This document shows, in pieces, positions 51,794 to 60,018 of a stretch of DNA of 64,000 nt; positions within the stretch are counted from its first letter, which is position 1; every line of letters begins with the position of its first letter. The notes beneath the pieces are model-generated. The model ran no database searches, was not told the DNA's origin, and saw only the letters and a program-made list of their open reading frames with translations. The translations under genes and the position numbers were made by a program. The stretch covers positions 29,734-93,733 of the forward strand of contig NHDZ02000008.1 of assembly GCA_002170485.2 (NCBI GenBank). Reading direction: 5' to 3'. This DNA comes from MED660 sp002691025 (GTDB taxonomy: Bacteria; Myxococcota_A; UBA9160; UBA4427).

Positions 51794-52089
51794 GGTGNAG
51801 ACCAGTAGGGTGCAGTGACGGTGAGGTCATGGGTGGGTCGGACTCGGCAAGCGAGTCTGAGTTCGGGGGGAATCCGGTTTCTTTCCTTGGCCCGNCGTTC
51901 NTCTTCNTTTTCTGAGGGAAGCGTTTCAGACCCTTCGACGATCTGGACNCCNCAACGGGCACAAACCCCTTCGGATCCGCACGCTTGGGCAATAGGGAGC
52001 CCTGCCCGGTTGGCCGCGTCCACGAGACTCGTGCCGGGTNTGATTTCAATACACAGATCGGCCGGAAGAAATCGGATGCAGCAACTCAT
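51790..52089 (-). CDS. 2Fe-2S ferredoxin
   Basis: 99-aa [2Fe-2S] ferredoxin of the beta-grasp type. Ligands: C in ACGSEGVCARC (first three; the third codon is TGN, so Cys is likely but not certain) and the fourth in LACRVRP. The spacing CX5CX2C is of the adrenodoxin-like type. A second Cys pair opens the protein (MSCCIRF). ATG at 52089 is chosen because the frame upstream is only the antisense of the CinA-like gene. Overlap with the chelatase gene suggests that it delivers electrons or iron to that pathway. Confidence 0.85.
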   Translation of the reverse strand: MSCCIRFLPADLCIEIXPGTSLVDAANRAGLPIAQACGSEGVCARXXVQIVEGSETLPSEXEXEXRAKERNRIPPELRLACRVRPTHDLTVTAPYWSXP

Positions 52090-52180
52090 GNCCTGAGCAT
52101 AAGGAAGTCTNCTTGGGTCGCCCATGCCCGATTTGTCCCGGTGGGTTTGACCGCGAGCCTGCTTCCGATAGGATGGATGT

Positions 52181-52906
52181 ATGCCGAGTGCTGGTCTCCT
52201 CGTGATCGGGAACGAAATTCTCTCGGGGAAGGTGGTTGATACAAATTCACCCTTTCTGGCTGGACAGTTGCGCGAGCTCGGCGTGGACCTTGAGCGCATC
52301 CTGGTGATTGCGGATGAGATTGAACTCATCGCAGACGAAGTCCGGCGTATGAGCCAGGACTACGATCATGTCTTCACGTCTGGAGGCATCGGCCCCACCC
52401 ACGACGATCTGACCATGGACGGTGTGGCGTTGGCTTTTGGTCGCTCCATGGAACTCAACGGTATGATCTGGGAGCGGATCCAAAGGTCCCAATCCGGAGA
52501 GCCCAACGACGCCATGAAGAAGATGGCGATTGTGCCCGAAGGGTGTGAGTTCATTGATGCCGGTGACCTCTGGTTTCCCGTCATCAAGTTGGAGAATGTC
52601 CATATCTTTCCGGGGATCCCGCAGCTTTTCGAAAAGAAGTTCCACGCGATTCGAGATCGCTTCTCGGGAGTGCCCATTCGTCTGACGCGGATCTTCGTCA
52701 CGCATCATGAAAGTGAAATCGCAGAAGATCTGCATGCCCTGTTGCGTGAGTATCCCGATTTGATGTTGGGATCCTATCCGCGCATCGGGGAAGAGCACTA
52801 CCGTGTCATGCTGACGCTGGAGTCGCGCGACCCCGATTATCTGGAGCGCGCCACGCAGTCTCTTCGCAAGCGACTCTCTGACGATGTGATTCACCGNATC
52901 GAGTAG
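52181..52906 (+). CDS. Molybdopterin-binding (MoCF/CinA N-terminal) domain protein
   Basis: 241-aa protein with the CinA/MogA-like fold: GLLVIGNEILSGKVVDTNSPFLAG (5-28), VFTSGGIGPTHDDLTMDGVALAFG (65-88) and IFPGIPQLFEKKF near 145. The C-terminal deamidase domain of full CinA is absent. Similar stand-alone proteins are annotated as competence/damage-inducible CinA or nicotinamide-nucleotide amidase-like; some resemble pyrophosphatases for ADP-ribose or FAD. ATG start. Divergent from the ferredoxin gene; a membrane protein gene follows directly. Confidence 0.85.
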   Translation: MPSAGLLVIGNEILSGKVVDTNSPFLAGQLRELGVDLERILVIADEIELIADEVRRMSQDYDHVFTSGGIGPTHDDLTMDGVALAFGRSMELNGMIWERIQRSQSGEPNDAMKKMAIVPEGCEFIDAGDLWFPVIKLENVHIFPGIPQLFEKKFHAIRDRFSGVPIRLTRIFVTHHESEIAEDLHALLREYPDLMLGSYPRIGEEHYRVMLTLESRDPDYLERATQSLRKRLSDDVIHXIE

Positions 52907-52917
52907 GGGGGCGAGTC

Positions 52918-53358
52918 CTGGACCCGACCCAAGTCGACTCGGTCTANCGTTGGCTGGCTTTTGTTCATCCCGCCTTCATGGTGGGGGTTCTGGTGGCGCT
53001 GGGTCTGACACTTCGCCTGGGGCTGGCGCTCCGTCGCCGNCGTCTTTCNGGCGCTTCGTTGGGAAGAGACGCGGTCGACCGTCACATCCGCTGGGGTCGA
53101 CCCACCGTGGCTCTGCTGATCGTGGGTTTTCTTGCGGGTGCCGCTTCGGCTTTCTGGCTGCGGGGTTGGTCTCCCATTGGGACCCTGCACGGTGGCCTGG
53201 CTGTGGTAATCGCCCTGGTGTTCATCGCGGTGGCGTGGTTGGGATGGCGACTGCAAAAAGGGCGCTCGAGGGCCGCTACGGTCCACGGGGGTCTGGCCTT
53301 GGTGGGCGTGGCCCTGGCCGCGTTGGCGGCTCTCGCCGGCTTCGTTCTCCTGCCCTGA
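52918..53358 (+). CDS. DUF4079-like small membrane protein (start uncertain)
   Basis: About 146 aa with four hydrophobic segments and regularly placed His residues: FVHPAFMVGVLVALGL near the start, a basic loop, then LLIVGFLAGAASAFWL, LHGGLAVVIALVFIAVAWLG and VHGGLALVGVALAALAALAG. The HP and HGG pairs resemble DUF4079/cytochrome b561-like haem-binding membrane proteins. The first ATG (52978) would cut off the HP segment; coding extends upstream to a CTG at 52918 after AGGGGGG, but one codon there is TAN (Tyr or stop). The start therefore remains open. It follows the CinA-domain gene by 11 bases. Confidence 0.65.
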   Translation: MDPTQVDSVXRWLAFVHPAFMVGVLVALGLTLRLGLALRRXRLXGASLGRDAVDRHIRWGRPTVALLIVGFLAGAASAFWLRGWSPIGTLHGGLAVVIALVFIAVAWLGWRLQKGRSRAATVHGGLALVGVALAALAALAGFVLLP

Positions 53359-53416
53359 AGAAGGCCACCGGCNTTTCGGACTCGCTCGGATCCNCGNCCC
53401 GGGAAAAACGCGNTCG

Positions 53417-54511
53417 CTAGAGTTCGGGAAGCACGTCGACAGTGCGTTGTCGCAGCCAGTGATCGGCGAGNACCAGATTGGCCATGGCTTCGACGATGGG
53501 GACCGCGCGCGGAAGCACGCAGGGGTCATGNCGACCCCGAGCCTCAAGGGTGACGGTCTCCCCTTTGTTGTCCACGGTGGTTTGCGCCACTCCAACTGTC
53601 GCGGTGGGCTTGAAGGCGACCCGGAAGAAGAGGGGTTCGCCATTGGAGATTCCGCCCTNCACGCCACCGGATCGATTGGTGGCGGTGTGGGGTTGACCGT
53701 CGGGGCCGGTCACAAAGGCGTCATTGTGCTCGCTGCCCCGGAGCGCCACACCGTCAAAACCACTGCCGATCTCGAAGCCTTTGACGGCGGGAAGAGAAAG
53801 CATGGCGGCCGCCAGGTCGGCGTCGAGTTTGTTGAAGATCGGTTCTCCCAGGCCGGCGGGCACCTTTCGGGCCACACAGCTCACGATGCCGCCCACGGAA
53901 TCCTGTGCCTCCCGGACCTCATCGATTCGCTCAATCATGCGCGCCGAAGCTTCGGGGTCGGGGCAGCGGGTGAGGCTGGCATCCACCTGCTCGGTGGTCA
54001 CGCTTTCAAGATCCACCTGGGCTTCGATGTCCTGGATTTGCTGCACCCAGGCTANGACNTCCACGCCGGCGACTTCGCGCAAGAGCTTTTGCGCAATGGC
54101 GCCCGCNGCCACCCGTCCGATGGTTTCGCGTGCGCTGGCCCGGCCGCCTCCCGCCCAGGCCCGGATGCCGTATTTGGCTTCGGTGGTGAAATCGGCATGA
54201 GAGGGCCGGTAGAGGTTCTTCATGTCTTCGTAGGCGCTTGAGCGGGCGTCTTTGTTCTTGATCACGATGGAGATCGGGGAGCCGATGGTCCGGCCCTCAA
54301 AGAGTCCCGAAAGGATCTCGGCCCGGTCTTCTTCTTGCCGAGGCGTCGTCAGNCGACTCTGGCCCGGTCGCCTTCGGTCGAGTTCAGCCTGGATTTCGGA
54401 GACATCGAGAGCCAGGCGCGGGGGGCACCCGTCCACCACCACGCCGACGCCTCCGCCGTGTGATTCTCCGAACGTGGTGATCTGAAAGACTTTTCCGAAC
54501 TGGCTGCTCAC
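53417..54511 (-). CDS. aroC: Chorismate synthase
   Basis: 364 aa, the usual length. It removes phosphate from EPSP to give chorismate with reduced FMN, the last common step of aromatic amino acid synthesis. Signatures: FGESHGGGVGVVVDG (near 16-30), RPSHADFTTEAKYG (about 108-121), GGGRASARETIGRV (126-139), and SGFDGVALRGSEHND. GTG at 54511 follows AGGGGG by about nine bases and gives the family N-terminus SSQFGKVFQITTFGESHG; the open frame continues upstream without homology. No other aro gene is adjacent. Confidence 0.94.
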   Translation of the reverse strand: MSSQFGKVFQITTFGESHGGGVGVVVDGCPPRLALDVSEIQAELDRRRPGQSXLTTPRQEEDRAEILSGLFEGRTIGSPISIVIKNKDARSSAYEDMKNLYRPSHADFTTEAKYGIRAWAGGGRASARETIGRVXAGAIAQKLLREVAGVXVXAWVQQIQDIEAQVDLESVTTEQVDASLTRCPDPEASARMIERIDEVREAQDSVGGIVSCVARKVPAGLGEPIFNKLDADLAAAMLSLPAVKGFEIGSGFDGVALRGSEHNDAFVTGPDGQPHTATNRSGGVXGGISNGEPLFFRVAFKPTATVGVAQTTVDNKGETVTLEARGXHDPCVLPRAVPIVEAMANLXLADHWLRQRTVDVLPEL

Positions 54512-54746
54512 GCCGTGGCCCCCTGGGACGATNTCTCCAAGGTAACGGGAAAATGCGTTCGCCGCCGCAGTCGGTTTTGGGTGGGGTGGCGTGTGGGCAC
54601 GCCGATCGGGCCCAAGGGAAAGAGTGCGGATTCCAGCCAAGAGAGCNGTTGGCGCGAGGGCGGGGGACAATCGTCTATGCTTCGCTCATCAGTCCGGGCC
54701 GGCTCATGGAAGAGGCCGGTTNCCGGTGCCGNATCTGGAGAATGCC

Positions 54747-55955
54747 ATGCGAGATTGGTTTCAGGATATTTTTCGGGGTCGCCCCTGGTGGATGAATGCC
54801 GTCATGGTGTTCAGCGCATGGATGACCTTCATCTACATGCCNTGGGACATCTTCATCAAGCCGGCCGCCAGCGATCAGGAAGTCTGGTTTGGCATCATGT
54901 TTACCGGGGGCTGGGCGAAGCTCATGGCCTTCCCTCATTGGTTCGTCTATGGCGCCGCCGTCTATGGGTTTCGGCGACGACGTTCCTGGATGGGCGTGGC
55001 GGGGACCCTCTATACCGCACAAGTCGCCATNGGNATGTTGATCTGGCCCATCTTCCAATACGGTTCCCTNATGGGTTGGGTGATGGGTTTCATCGCGAGC
55101 ATTCCTTTTGTGATCCTGACCCTGGCCTTCTGGAACAGCCGAGAGCATTTTTCGGCGGAGTCGGCTTCGCTGGGTGAGCGCTACGGCGGTTGGGCGCTGG
55201 TGACGGGGGCTTCGGCGGGAATCGGAGAAGGNTTTGCCCGCGCGCTCGCCAAGCAGGGCATGAATTGTGTCCTGGTGGCCCGGCGGCAGGAGAAACTCGA
55301 CGAATTGGCCAGNGCGCTTGAAAGCGAGCATGGAGTCGAGACGCGTGTCTGTGTGGCCGATCTCGCGACAGAAGAAGGAATCGCCGAGGTGGCTTCGGCG
55401 GGAGNCGGTCTCGACATCGGGGTGCTCATCAACAATGCGGGCCTCGGCGGAGCGGGTCGCTTCGACAAACTCGACGTAGACCGGATCCGGCAGATGGTGA
55501 ACCTCAACTGCATGGCNCCGGCTCTTCTGACCCACGCCTTCTTGCCGTCCCTCAAGGCCCGCGGTCGTGGTGCCGTCATCCTGACGGGTTCCGTGGCGGG
55601 CCGTCAGCCGCTTCCTCTTCACGGCATCTATGGGGCCACCAAGGCTTTTGACCTCATGTTGGGCGAAGCACTCTGGGTGGAATTGCGCGATGAGGGGATT
55701 GATGTGCTCGTCCTGGAGCCGGGCTCGACGTTGACCGAGTTTCAGGAGGTGGCCAACGANATCGCCCATGAGGGCCAGAGCGTGCAGGAGGTGGTGGACA
55801 CCGCTTTGCGAGCGCTGGGCCAGCAACCTTCGGTGATCTCCGGCTGGATGAATTGGCTTCGGGCCAATGCGGCGGGACGCATCGGGTCGCGGCCGTTGGT
55901 CGCCTATGTGGCTCGTGAGGTGATGGAAGTCCAGACGCCGGCGGACATGCGCTAG
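54747..55955 (+). CDS. Short-chain dehydrogenase with N-terminal four-helix membrane domain
   Basis: 402-aa fusion. Residues 1-135 contain about four membrane helices (WMNAVMVFSAWMTFIYM, MFTGGWAKLMAFPHWFVYGA, MGVAGTLYTAQVA, VMGFIASIPFVILTLAF). Residues 148-402 form a complete SDR: TGASAGIG (153-160), NNAG near 228, a catalytic Ser near 282 in LTGSVAG, Y295 and K299 in YGATK. GGAGA before the ATG fixes the start, since the longer frame has no support. The SDR part resembles 17-beta-HSD/acyl-CoA-type reductases. Membrane anchoring suggests a lipid or isoprenoid substrate; this is inference. Confidence 0.85.
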   Translation: MRDWFQDIFRGRPWWMNAVMVFSAWMTFIYMXWDIFIKPAASDQEVWFGIMFTGGWAKLMAFPHWFVYGAAVYGFRRRRSWMGVAGTLYTAQVAXXMLIWPIFQYGSXMGWVMGFIASIPFVILTLAFWNSREHFSAESASLGERYGGWALVTGASAGIGEXFARALAKQGMNCVLVARRQEKLDELAXALESEHGVETRVCVADLATEEGIAEVASAGXGLDIGVLINNAGLGGAGRFDKLDVDRIRQMVNLNCMXPALLTHAFLPSLKARGRGAVILTGSVAGRQPLPLHGIYGATKAFDLMLGEALWVELRDEGIDVLVLEPGSTLTEFQEVANXIAHEGQSVQEVVDTALRALGQQPSVISGWMNWLRANAAGRIGSRPLVAYVAREVMEVQTPADMR

Positions 55956-56044
55956 TGATACGGTGTGGGGGGGATNCCGAAGTCGCAGTCGACTGAAAGG
56001 GTCCTGTTTGGTTCGAAGTCATCTTATATAAAAGGGGGAAGAAG

Positions 56045-56428
56045 ATGCTTATTGCACTGCGTATCTTTTCGGGTCTGGTGACCTTGTTGTTCCTGGTCAA
56101 TGGGTTCCAGTGGATTTTCTCGCCGGCCAATGTGGCGGCGAGTCTTCGGATGCCGCTCCTGGAAGGATCCGGGGCGAGTACCCAGATCGGTGACCTCGGN
56201 AGTTTCTTNCTGGTCGGAGGAATCATGATGGCGCTCGGTCAGCTTCCCGGCCGGAGTGTCTGGTTCTACCCACCCGCCATGCTCATCTTCGGAGCGGCNG
56301 TGATCCGTACCCTCGCGGCGCTTCTGGGGAACGCCTCTCTTGAGTTGGACGTCATCGTGCTTGAGGTTGTCATGAGTGCGATCTTGTANTTTACGGCCAG
56401 CAAACTGGCTGAAGCGGAAGGTGCCTGA
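56045..56428 (+). CDS. Small hypothetical membrane protein (127 aa, four helices)
   Basis: 127 aa, with hydrophobic segments at about 4-23, 50-66, 76-95 and 101-118. The short loop FSPANVAASLRMPLLEG between the first two is the main polar part. I recognise no family with confidence; it is similar in size and layout to small DUF4345-like integral membrane proteins. AAGGGGGAAG precedes the ATG at 56045. It lies between the membrane SDR and acyl-CoA dehydrogenase genes on the same strand, so it may be part of that lipid-related group. Confidence 0.65.
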   Translation: MLIALRIFSGLVTLLFLVNGFQWIFSPANVAASLRMPLLEGSGASTQIGDLXSFXLVGGIMMALGQLPGRSVWFYPPAMLIFGAXVIRTLAALLGNASLELDVIVLEVVMSAILXFTASKLAEAEGA

Positions 56429-56463
56429 GCCGATTCGGCCTGCGGGGCGAGGGAGAGAAAAAG

Positions 56464-57606
56464 GTGAAGAACCCCTTTGAGACCGATGAGGTGATGGCCT
56501 TTCGGCATTCCCTTTCGCAATTCCTGGCCGACGAAGTCTGGCCCCATGTCGATGAGTGGGATGAGGCGGGTGAGTTTCCCTGGTGGGTCCACGAGAAGGC
56601 CGGCGCCCTGGGCGTTTTCGGCCTGGGGATCGATGAAGCCTATGGGGGCCTGGGTTTCGACAGCGCCTTCATGCGTGCCGCTCTCTGGCAGGAATTCGGC
56701 CGGCGTTGTTCGGGTGGAGTNACGGCCAGTCTCGGCGCCCGCAATATCATGACCGGTCCTTTGCAGGNNCTNGCCTCGGAGGAGATCAAGAAGAAAGCGC
56801 TCGCNGAGATTGTTTCCGGTCGCAAGGGAGGAGCGCTGGCCATCACGGAGCCGTCCGGGGGTTCCGACGTNGCCAATATGGGGACTCGTGCGATTCGCGA
56901 TGGNGACGACTACATCGTGAACGGCTCNAAGACNTTCATCACCGGGGGGCTTCACGCTTCGTATTTCGTGGTGGGAGCGCGCACGGGAGGAGAGGGGTTG
57001 GATGGCATTTCCCTCTTCTTCGTCGAGGCCTCCGCGCAAGGGTTTTCCCGCGAGAGTGTGGGGCCGAAAATGGGTTGGTGGGCGTCTGATACGGCGACGC
57101 TTCACTTCGATGATTGCCGAGTGCCGGCCACCCANATGCTGGGAGAAGAAGGGCAGGGCTTTCTGGCCATCATGAACAACTTCAATTTCGAGCGCCTGGG
57201 GATGGCGGCCCAGATGCTNGGCATGGCGGAGCTTTGTCTCGAGGAAAGCATCCGTTACGCGCAGGAAAGAGAGACCTTCAACCGTCCATTGATCCAACAT
57301 CAATCGATTCGACACAAGATTGCCGACATGTCGTCCAAGATCGATGCCATGCAGGCCTACGTTCTGCATGTCTGCTGGTTGATGGAAGACGGTCAGAAGG
57401 CCGCNGGCGAGATTGCCAAACTCAAACTCTTCTGTTCCAAAGAGCTTGAATATGTGGCCAACGAAGCCATGCAGATCTTTGGNGGCGCCGCCTATCTGCG
57501 TGGCAATCCCGTGGAGCGGGTCTATCGAGAGGTGAAGGTGATGTCCATCGGGGGCGGGTCCCAGGAGATCATGCGGGACCTGGCGATCAGGCAGATGCGC
57601 CTCTAG
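56464..57606 (+). CDS. Acyl-CoA dehydrogenase
   Basis: 380-aa flavoprotein. AITEPSGGSD (about 127-136) and the flavin-binding region up to FVVGARTGGEGLDGISLFFVE near 170-190, then VGPKMGWWASDTATLHFDDCRVPA, ERETFNRPLIQHQSIRHKIADM and the C-terminal QIFGGAAYLRGNPVERVYREVK with GGGSQEIMRDLA. It oxidises an acyl-CoA to the trans-2-enoyl form and passes electrons to ETF. The usual catalytic Glu lies in YREVK or SQEIM, so chain type is not clear. GTG start. Transcribed after the small membrane protein gene, 35 bases away. Confidence 0.9.
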   Translation: MKNPFETDEVMAFRHSLSQFLADEVWPHVDEWDEAGEFPWWVHEKAGALGVFGLGIDEAYGGLGFDSAFMRAALWQEFGRRCSGGXTASLGARNIMTGPLQXXASEEIKKKALXEIVSGRKGGALAITEPSGGSDXANMGTRAIRDXDDYIVNGXKXFITGGLHASYFVVGARTGGEGLDGISLFFVEASAQGFSRESVGPKMGWWASDTATLHFDDCRVPATXMLGEEGQGFLAIMNNFNFERLGMAAQMXGMAELCLEESIRYAQERETFNRPLIQHQSIRHKIADMSSKIDAMQAYVLHVCWLMEDGQKAXGEIAKLKLFCSKELEYVANEAMQIFXGAAYLRGNPVERVYREVKVMSIGGGSQEIMRDLAIRQMRL

Positions 57607-57630
57607 GGCCGAACTCCCAAGGCTTCTGGT

Positions 57631-58563
57631 TCAAGAGACCCGGTAGAAGCCGTNCGCTTCCTCGACGACCTGGCCTTGCTCCATCAGTCGTTCGAGATGG
57701 AGNGTCATGGANCTCATNTCCGCGGCGTCATGGAAGACNCCTTGGGTGCCCGGCCTGAANACGAACCGGTGCTCGACGATTTCGTCCAGGGTGTGCGGCG
57801 TGGTCAGGAACTCGAGGAGGGCCTTTTCCCGCCGCTCGATGGCGCCTTCGAAGACATCGAGCCTTTCCAGAAAAGCCTCNTGGCCTTTGAGTACCCCGAT
57901 ATGGTGGAAGGTCCCAAACCANTCGGCCTCCACGGGGCGAATCCGTTTCAGGGACTCCTCAAANTCNACGAGATCCGACCAGGCATCTCCGTAGTAGGGC
58001 CCGAATGTGGTGAGNTCGATGTCGCCGAGATAGAGGAAGCGCCGAGCCTCTCCTTTTTCTTCCCATTCCACCATCAGGCAGCAGTGNCCGCGTGTGTGAC
58101 CGGGGGTGTGGATGGCGCGGATCCGGACGCCGCCGAGGTCGAAGACCGCGCCGTCCTCGAAACTCAAGGCGTCNGGTCGCGGCTCGTAGTGGAATTGCTT
58201 TTCCACCATCTCGGTGAAGGTGTCCAGGACGGCCGGCGGGTATCCGTAGAAGGCGCGCATGGATTCACGATCGTCCAGCCCGGGTTTGTCGAGACGGTGT
58301 ACATGCACGGGGATTTCCGGGAAGAGCGANAGCCCGGCCACGTGATCTTCGTGAAAATGGGAAAGGATGACGCGGTCCACGGGTTCGGGCAGGGTCTTCC
58401 GGTCGTGAAGGCCCACCGCCGGGTCCATCAGGACAGACTCGCGTTCTCCNCGAATCCAGAGCGTGTTGCCTTCGGGATAGCTTCCCTTCTTCTGACCAAA
58501 CAAGACCCGCACCGGTCCGTAGTCGACTTCATGGGGGGCGTCTTCCGCATTGTCCTGACTCAT
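57631..58563 (-). CDS. Metallo-beta-lactamase fold hydrolase
   Basis: 310-aa MBL-fold protein. The metal motif is SHFHEDHVAG (H69, H71, D73, H74), with HTPGHTRxHCC near 155 and a later YLGDI providing the remaining ligands. A C-terminal helical extension of about 90 residues ends in a small winged-helix-like segment (LERLMEQGQVVEE), as in LACTB2-like thioesterase/nuclease relatives. Substrate unknown; thioester hydrolysis would fit the nearby acyl-CoA genes. Convergent with the acyl-CoA dehydrogenase gene. Confidence 0.85.
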   Translation of the reverse strand: MSQDNAEDAPHEVDYGPVRVLFGQKKGSYPEGNTLWIXGERESVLMDPAVGLHDRKTLPEPVDRVILSHFHEDHVAGXSLFPEIPVHVHRLDKPGLDDRESMRAFYGYPPAVLDTFTEMVEKQFHYEPRXDALSFEDGAVFDLGGVRIRAIHTPGHTRXHCCLMVEWEEKGEARRFLYLGDIXLTTFGPYYGDAWSDLXXFEESLKRIRPVEAXWFGTFHHIGVLKGXEAFLERLDVFEGAIERREKALLEFLTTPHTLDEIVEHRFXFRPGTQXVFHDAAXMXSMXLHLERLMEQGQVVEEAXGFYRVS

Positions 58564-58741
58564 GTCATCTTTCCCTCAGTGCGTGCAGTGCGTGGCGCTT
58601 NGCAGTCGTANGCTTGAGCCCTGAGGATACAGGGTCGTATCCAGGTTGGTGGATCAAATCAGATCTTGAATCCCGCTCGAAGCGACTTGGCGCGCCAGCA
58701 GACCGTTCAAATGGATTTNGCCCACCGAAGGAGAACTCAAA

Positions 58742-59404
58742 ATGACCGATGCNGAAATTCAAGCTCTCGGTGAAGAAACACCTCTGCTTGAGGGTCTCAG
58801 GACCGCGCGAGCGATTCGAAAGCTCCGCCCAGACCCGGTGCCGCCGGCCTTGATTCGCAAGGTTTGTGAGGCGGGTACGTTTGCGCCGAGTGGAGGCAAC
58901 CGACAGCCCTGGTTTTTCGTCGCCGTCACCGAACCCGAACGAAAAGCCTTCGTGGCNGAACGCTACCGGGCGCGCTTTCACAGCTATATCTCCCCCGCNT
59001 TCAAGAAAGCCGAATCCGACCCCGATTTCCCGGAAGCNAAGCTGCGCAACATGAAGGCCGCTCTTCATCTGGCCGANCACCTCCATGAGGCGCCGGTTCT
59101 TCTCTTTGTGGCCGGTTGGACGCGAGGCGGCCAGACCCAGACCCAGGCACTCTTTCCCTGCATCCAGAATGTCCTGCTGGCCTGCCGGGCCGTGGGTCTT
59201 GGGGCTTCCCTCACCACCGTGCATCTGGCGGACGGGCCGGAGATCGATGCCTATCTCGGTCTTTCCGAAGAAACTCCGACCTGCGCGCTGCTGCCCATCG
59301 GTTGGCCCAAGGGTCGCCACGGGCGGCCCCCGCGTGCGAGTGTGGATGAGAAGCTCTTCTTTGAGCGGGTCCCGGAAGGCCGCATCGCGCCTCGCCGTCG
59401 CTAA
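58742..59404 (+). CDS. Nitroreductase family protein
   Basis: 220-aa FMN-dependent nitroreductase fold. LRTARAIRKLRPDPVP (19-34) and AGTFAPSGGNRQPWFFVAV (43-61) bind FMN phosphate and ring; LFPCIQNVLLACRAVGLGASLTTVH near 138-160 is the family core helix, and LLPIGWPKGRHGRPPR the end motif. It reduces nitro compounds, quinones or similar using NAD(P)H. Upstream of the ATG is AGGAG. Divergent from the MBL gene with 178 bases between. Physiological substrate unknown; some relatives act in deazaflavin-related chemistry, but nothing here shows that. Confidence 0.87.
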   Translation: MTDXEIQALGEETPLLEGLRTARAIRKLRPDPVPPALIRKVCEAGTFAPSGGNRQPWFFVAVTEPERKAFVXERYRARFHSYISPXFKKAESDPDFPEXKLRNMKAALHLAXHLHEAPVLLFVAGWTRGGQTQTQALFPCIQNVLLACRAVGLGASLTTVHLADGPEIDAYLGLSEETPTCALLPIGWPKGRHGRPPRASVDEKLFFERVPEGRIAPRRR

Positions 59405-59432
59405 NGGAAGGGGNCTTCGTCNGGAANCCGTG

Positions 59433-59969
59433 TCAGCGTCGCATGTAGGTGGAGGCGAGCGCGTCCGCGTACTCGTTCCAAAGTGAGCCGTCGTGGGCCT
59501 TGATCCATTTGAGTTCGATCTGGGGCTTCTGCTTTGAAAGAGCCCAGAGTTCTTGCACGAGTTCNAGGTTCTTGATGGGGCCCGTCTTNCGCTTCCAGCC
59601 CCGCTTCTCCCAACCCGCCGCCCATTGGTTGATGGTGTTGACGGCCAGTTGGCTATCGGAATAGACCGTGAGGGCTTTGNCTTCGGGAAGTAGCAAGTAG
59701 GCCTCGATGAGGGCCTGGAGTTCCATCCGGTTGTTGGTGGTTTCTCCCTCGTGGCCGTGCCNCTCTTCNATGATCTGGCCTTTTTCCACCCAGACCATCC
59801 CCCAGCCACCGGGTCCGGGGTTGGGGTCGCAGGAGCCGTCTGTGAAGATGCCCGTATCCGGACCCTCCGTGTATCGGGCCAGCACTTCTTCGGGGGTCAG
59901 TAGGTCGGGCAAGAGAGAGTTCCTCGGTCGGCAGGATGATGGGGGCTTCGGTTTGATGGAGCGGTGCAA
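59433..59969 (-). CDS. rnhA: Ribonuclease H
   Basis: 178-aa RNase HI. The four carboxylates are D44 (FTDGSCDPNPGPGGWG), E83 (NNRMELQ), D105 (YSDSQLAV) and D169 (NEYADALA), with H159 in KAHDGSLWN corresponding to the catalytic-loop His. The basic handle region is WEKRGWK. It degrades RNA in RNA-DNA hybrids such as R-loops and primers. About 36 N-terminal residues precede the core and are not conserved, so a later start is possible. Convergent with the nitroreductase gene. Confidence 0.92.
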   Translation of the reverse strand: MHRSIKPKPPSSCRPRNSLLPDLLTPEEVLARYTEGPDTGIFTDGSCDPNPGPGGWGMVWVEKGQIXEEXHGHEGETTNNRMELQALIEAYLLLPEXKALTVYSDSQLAVNTINQWAAGWEKRGWKXKTGPIKNXELVQELWALSKQKPQIELKWIKAHDGSLWNEYADALASTYMRR

Positions 59970-60018
59970 AGGGTGAGTGCGATTTCCAGATGGGGGATCG
60001 AGGGACTGCCGAAGGCCT

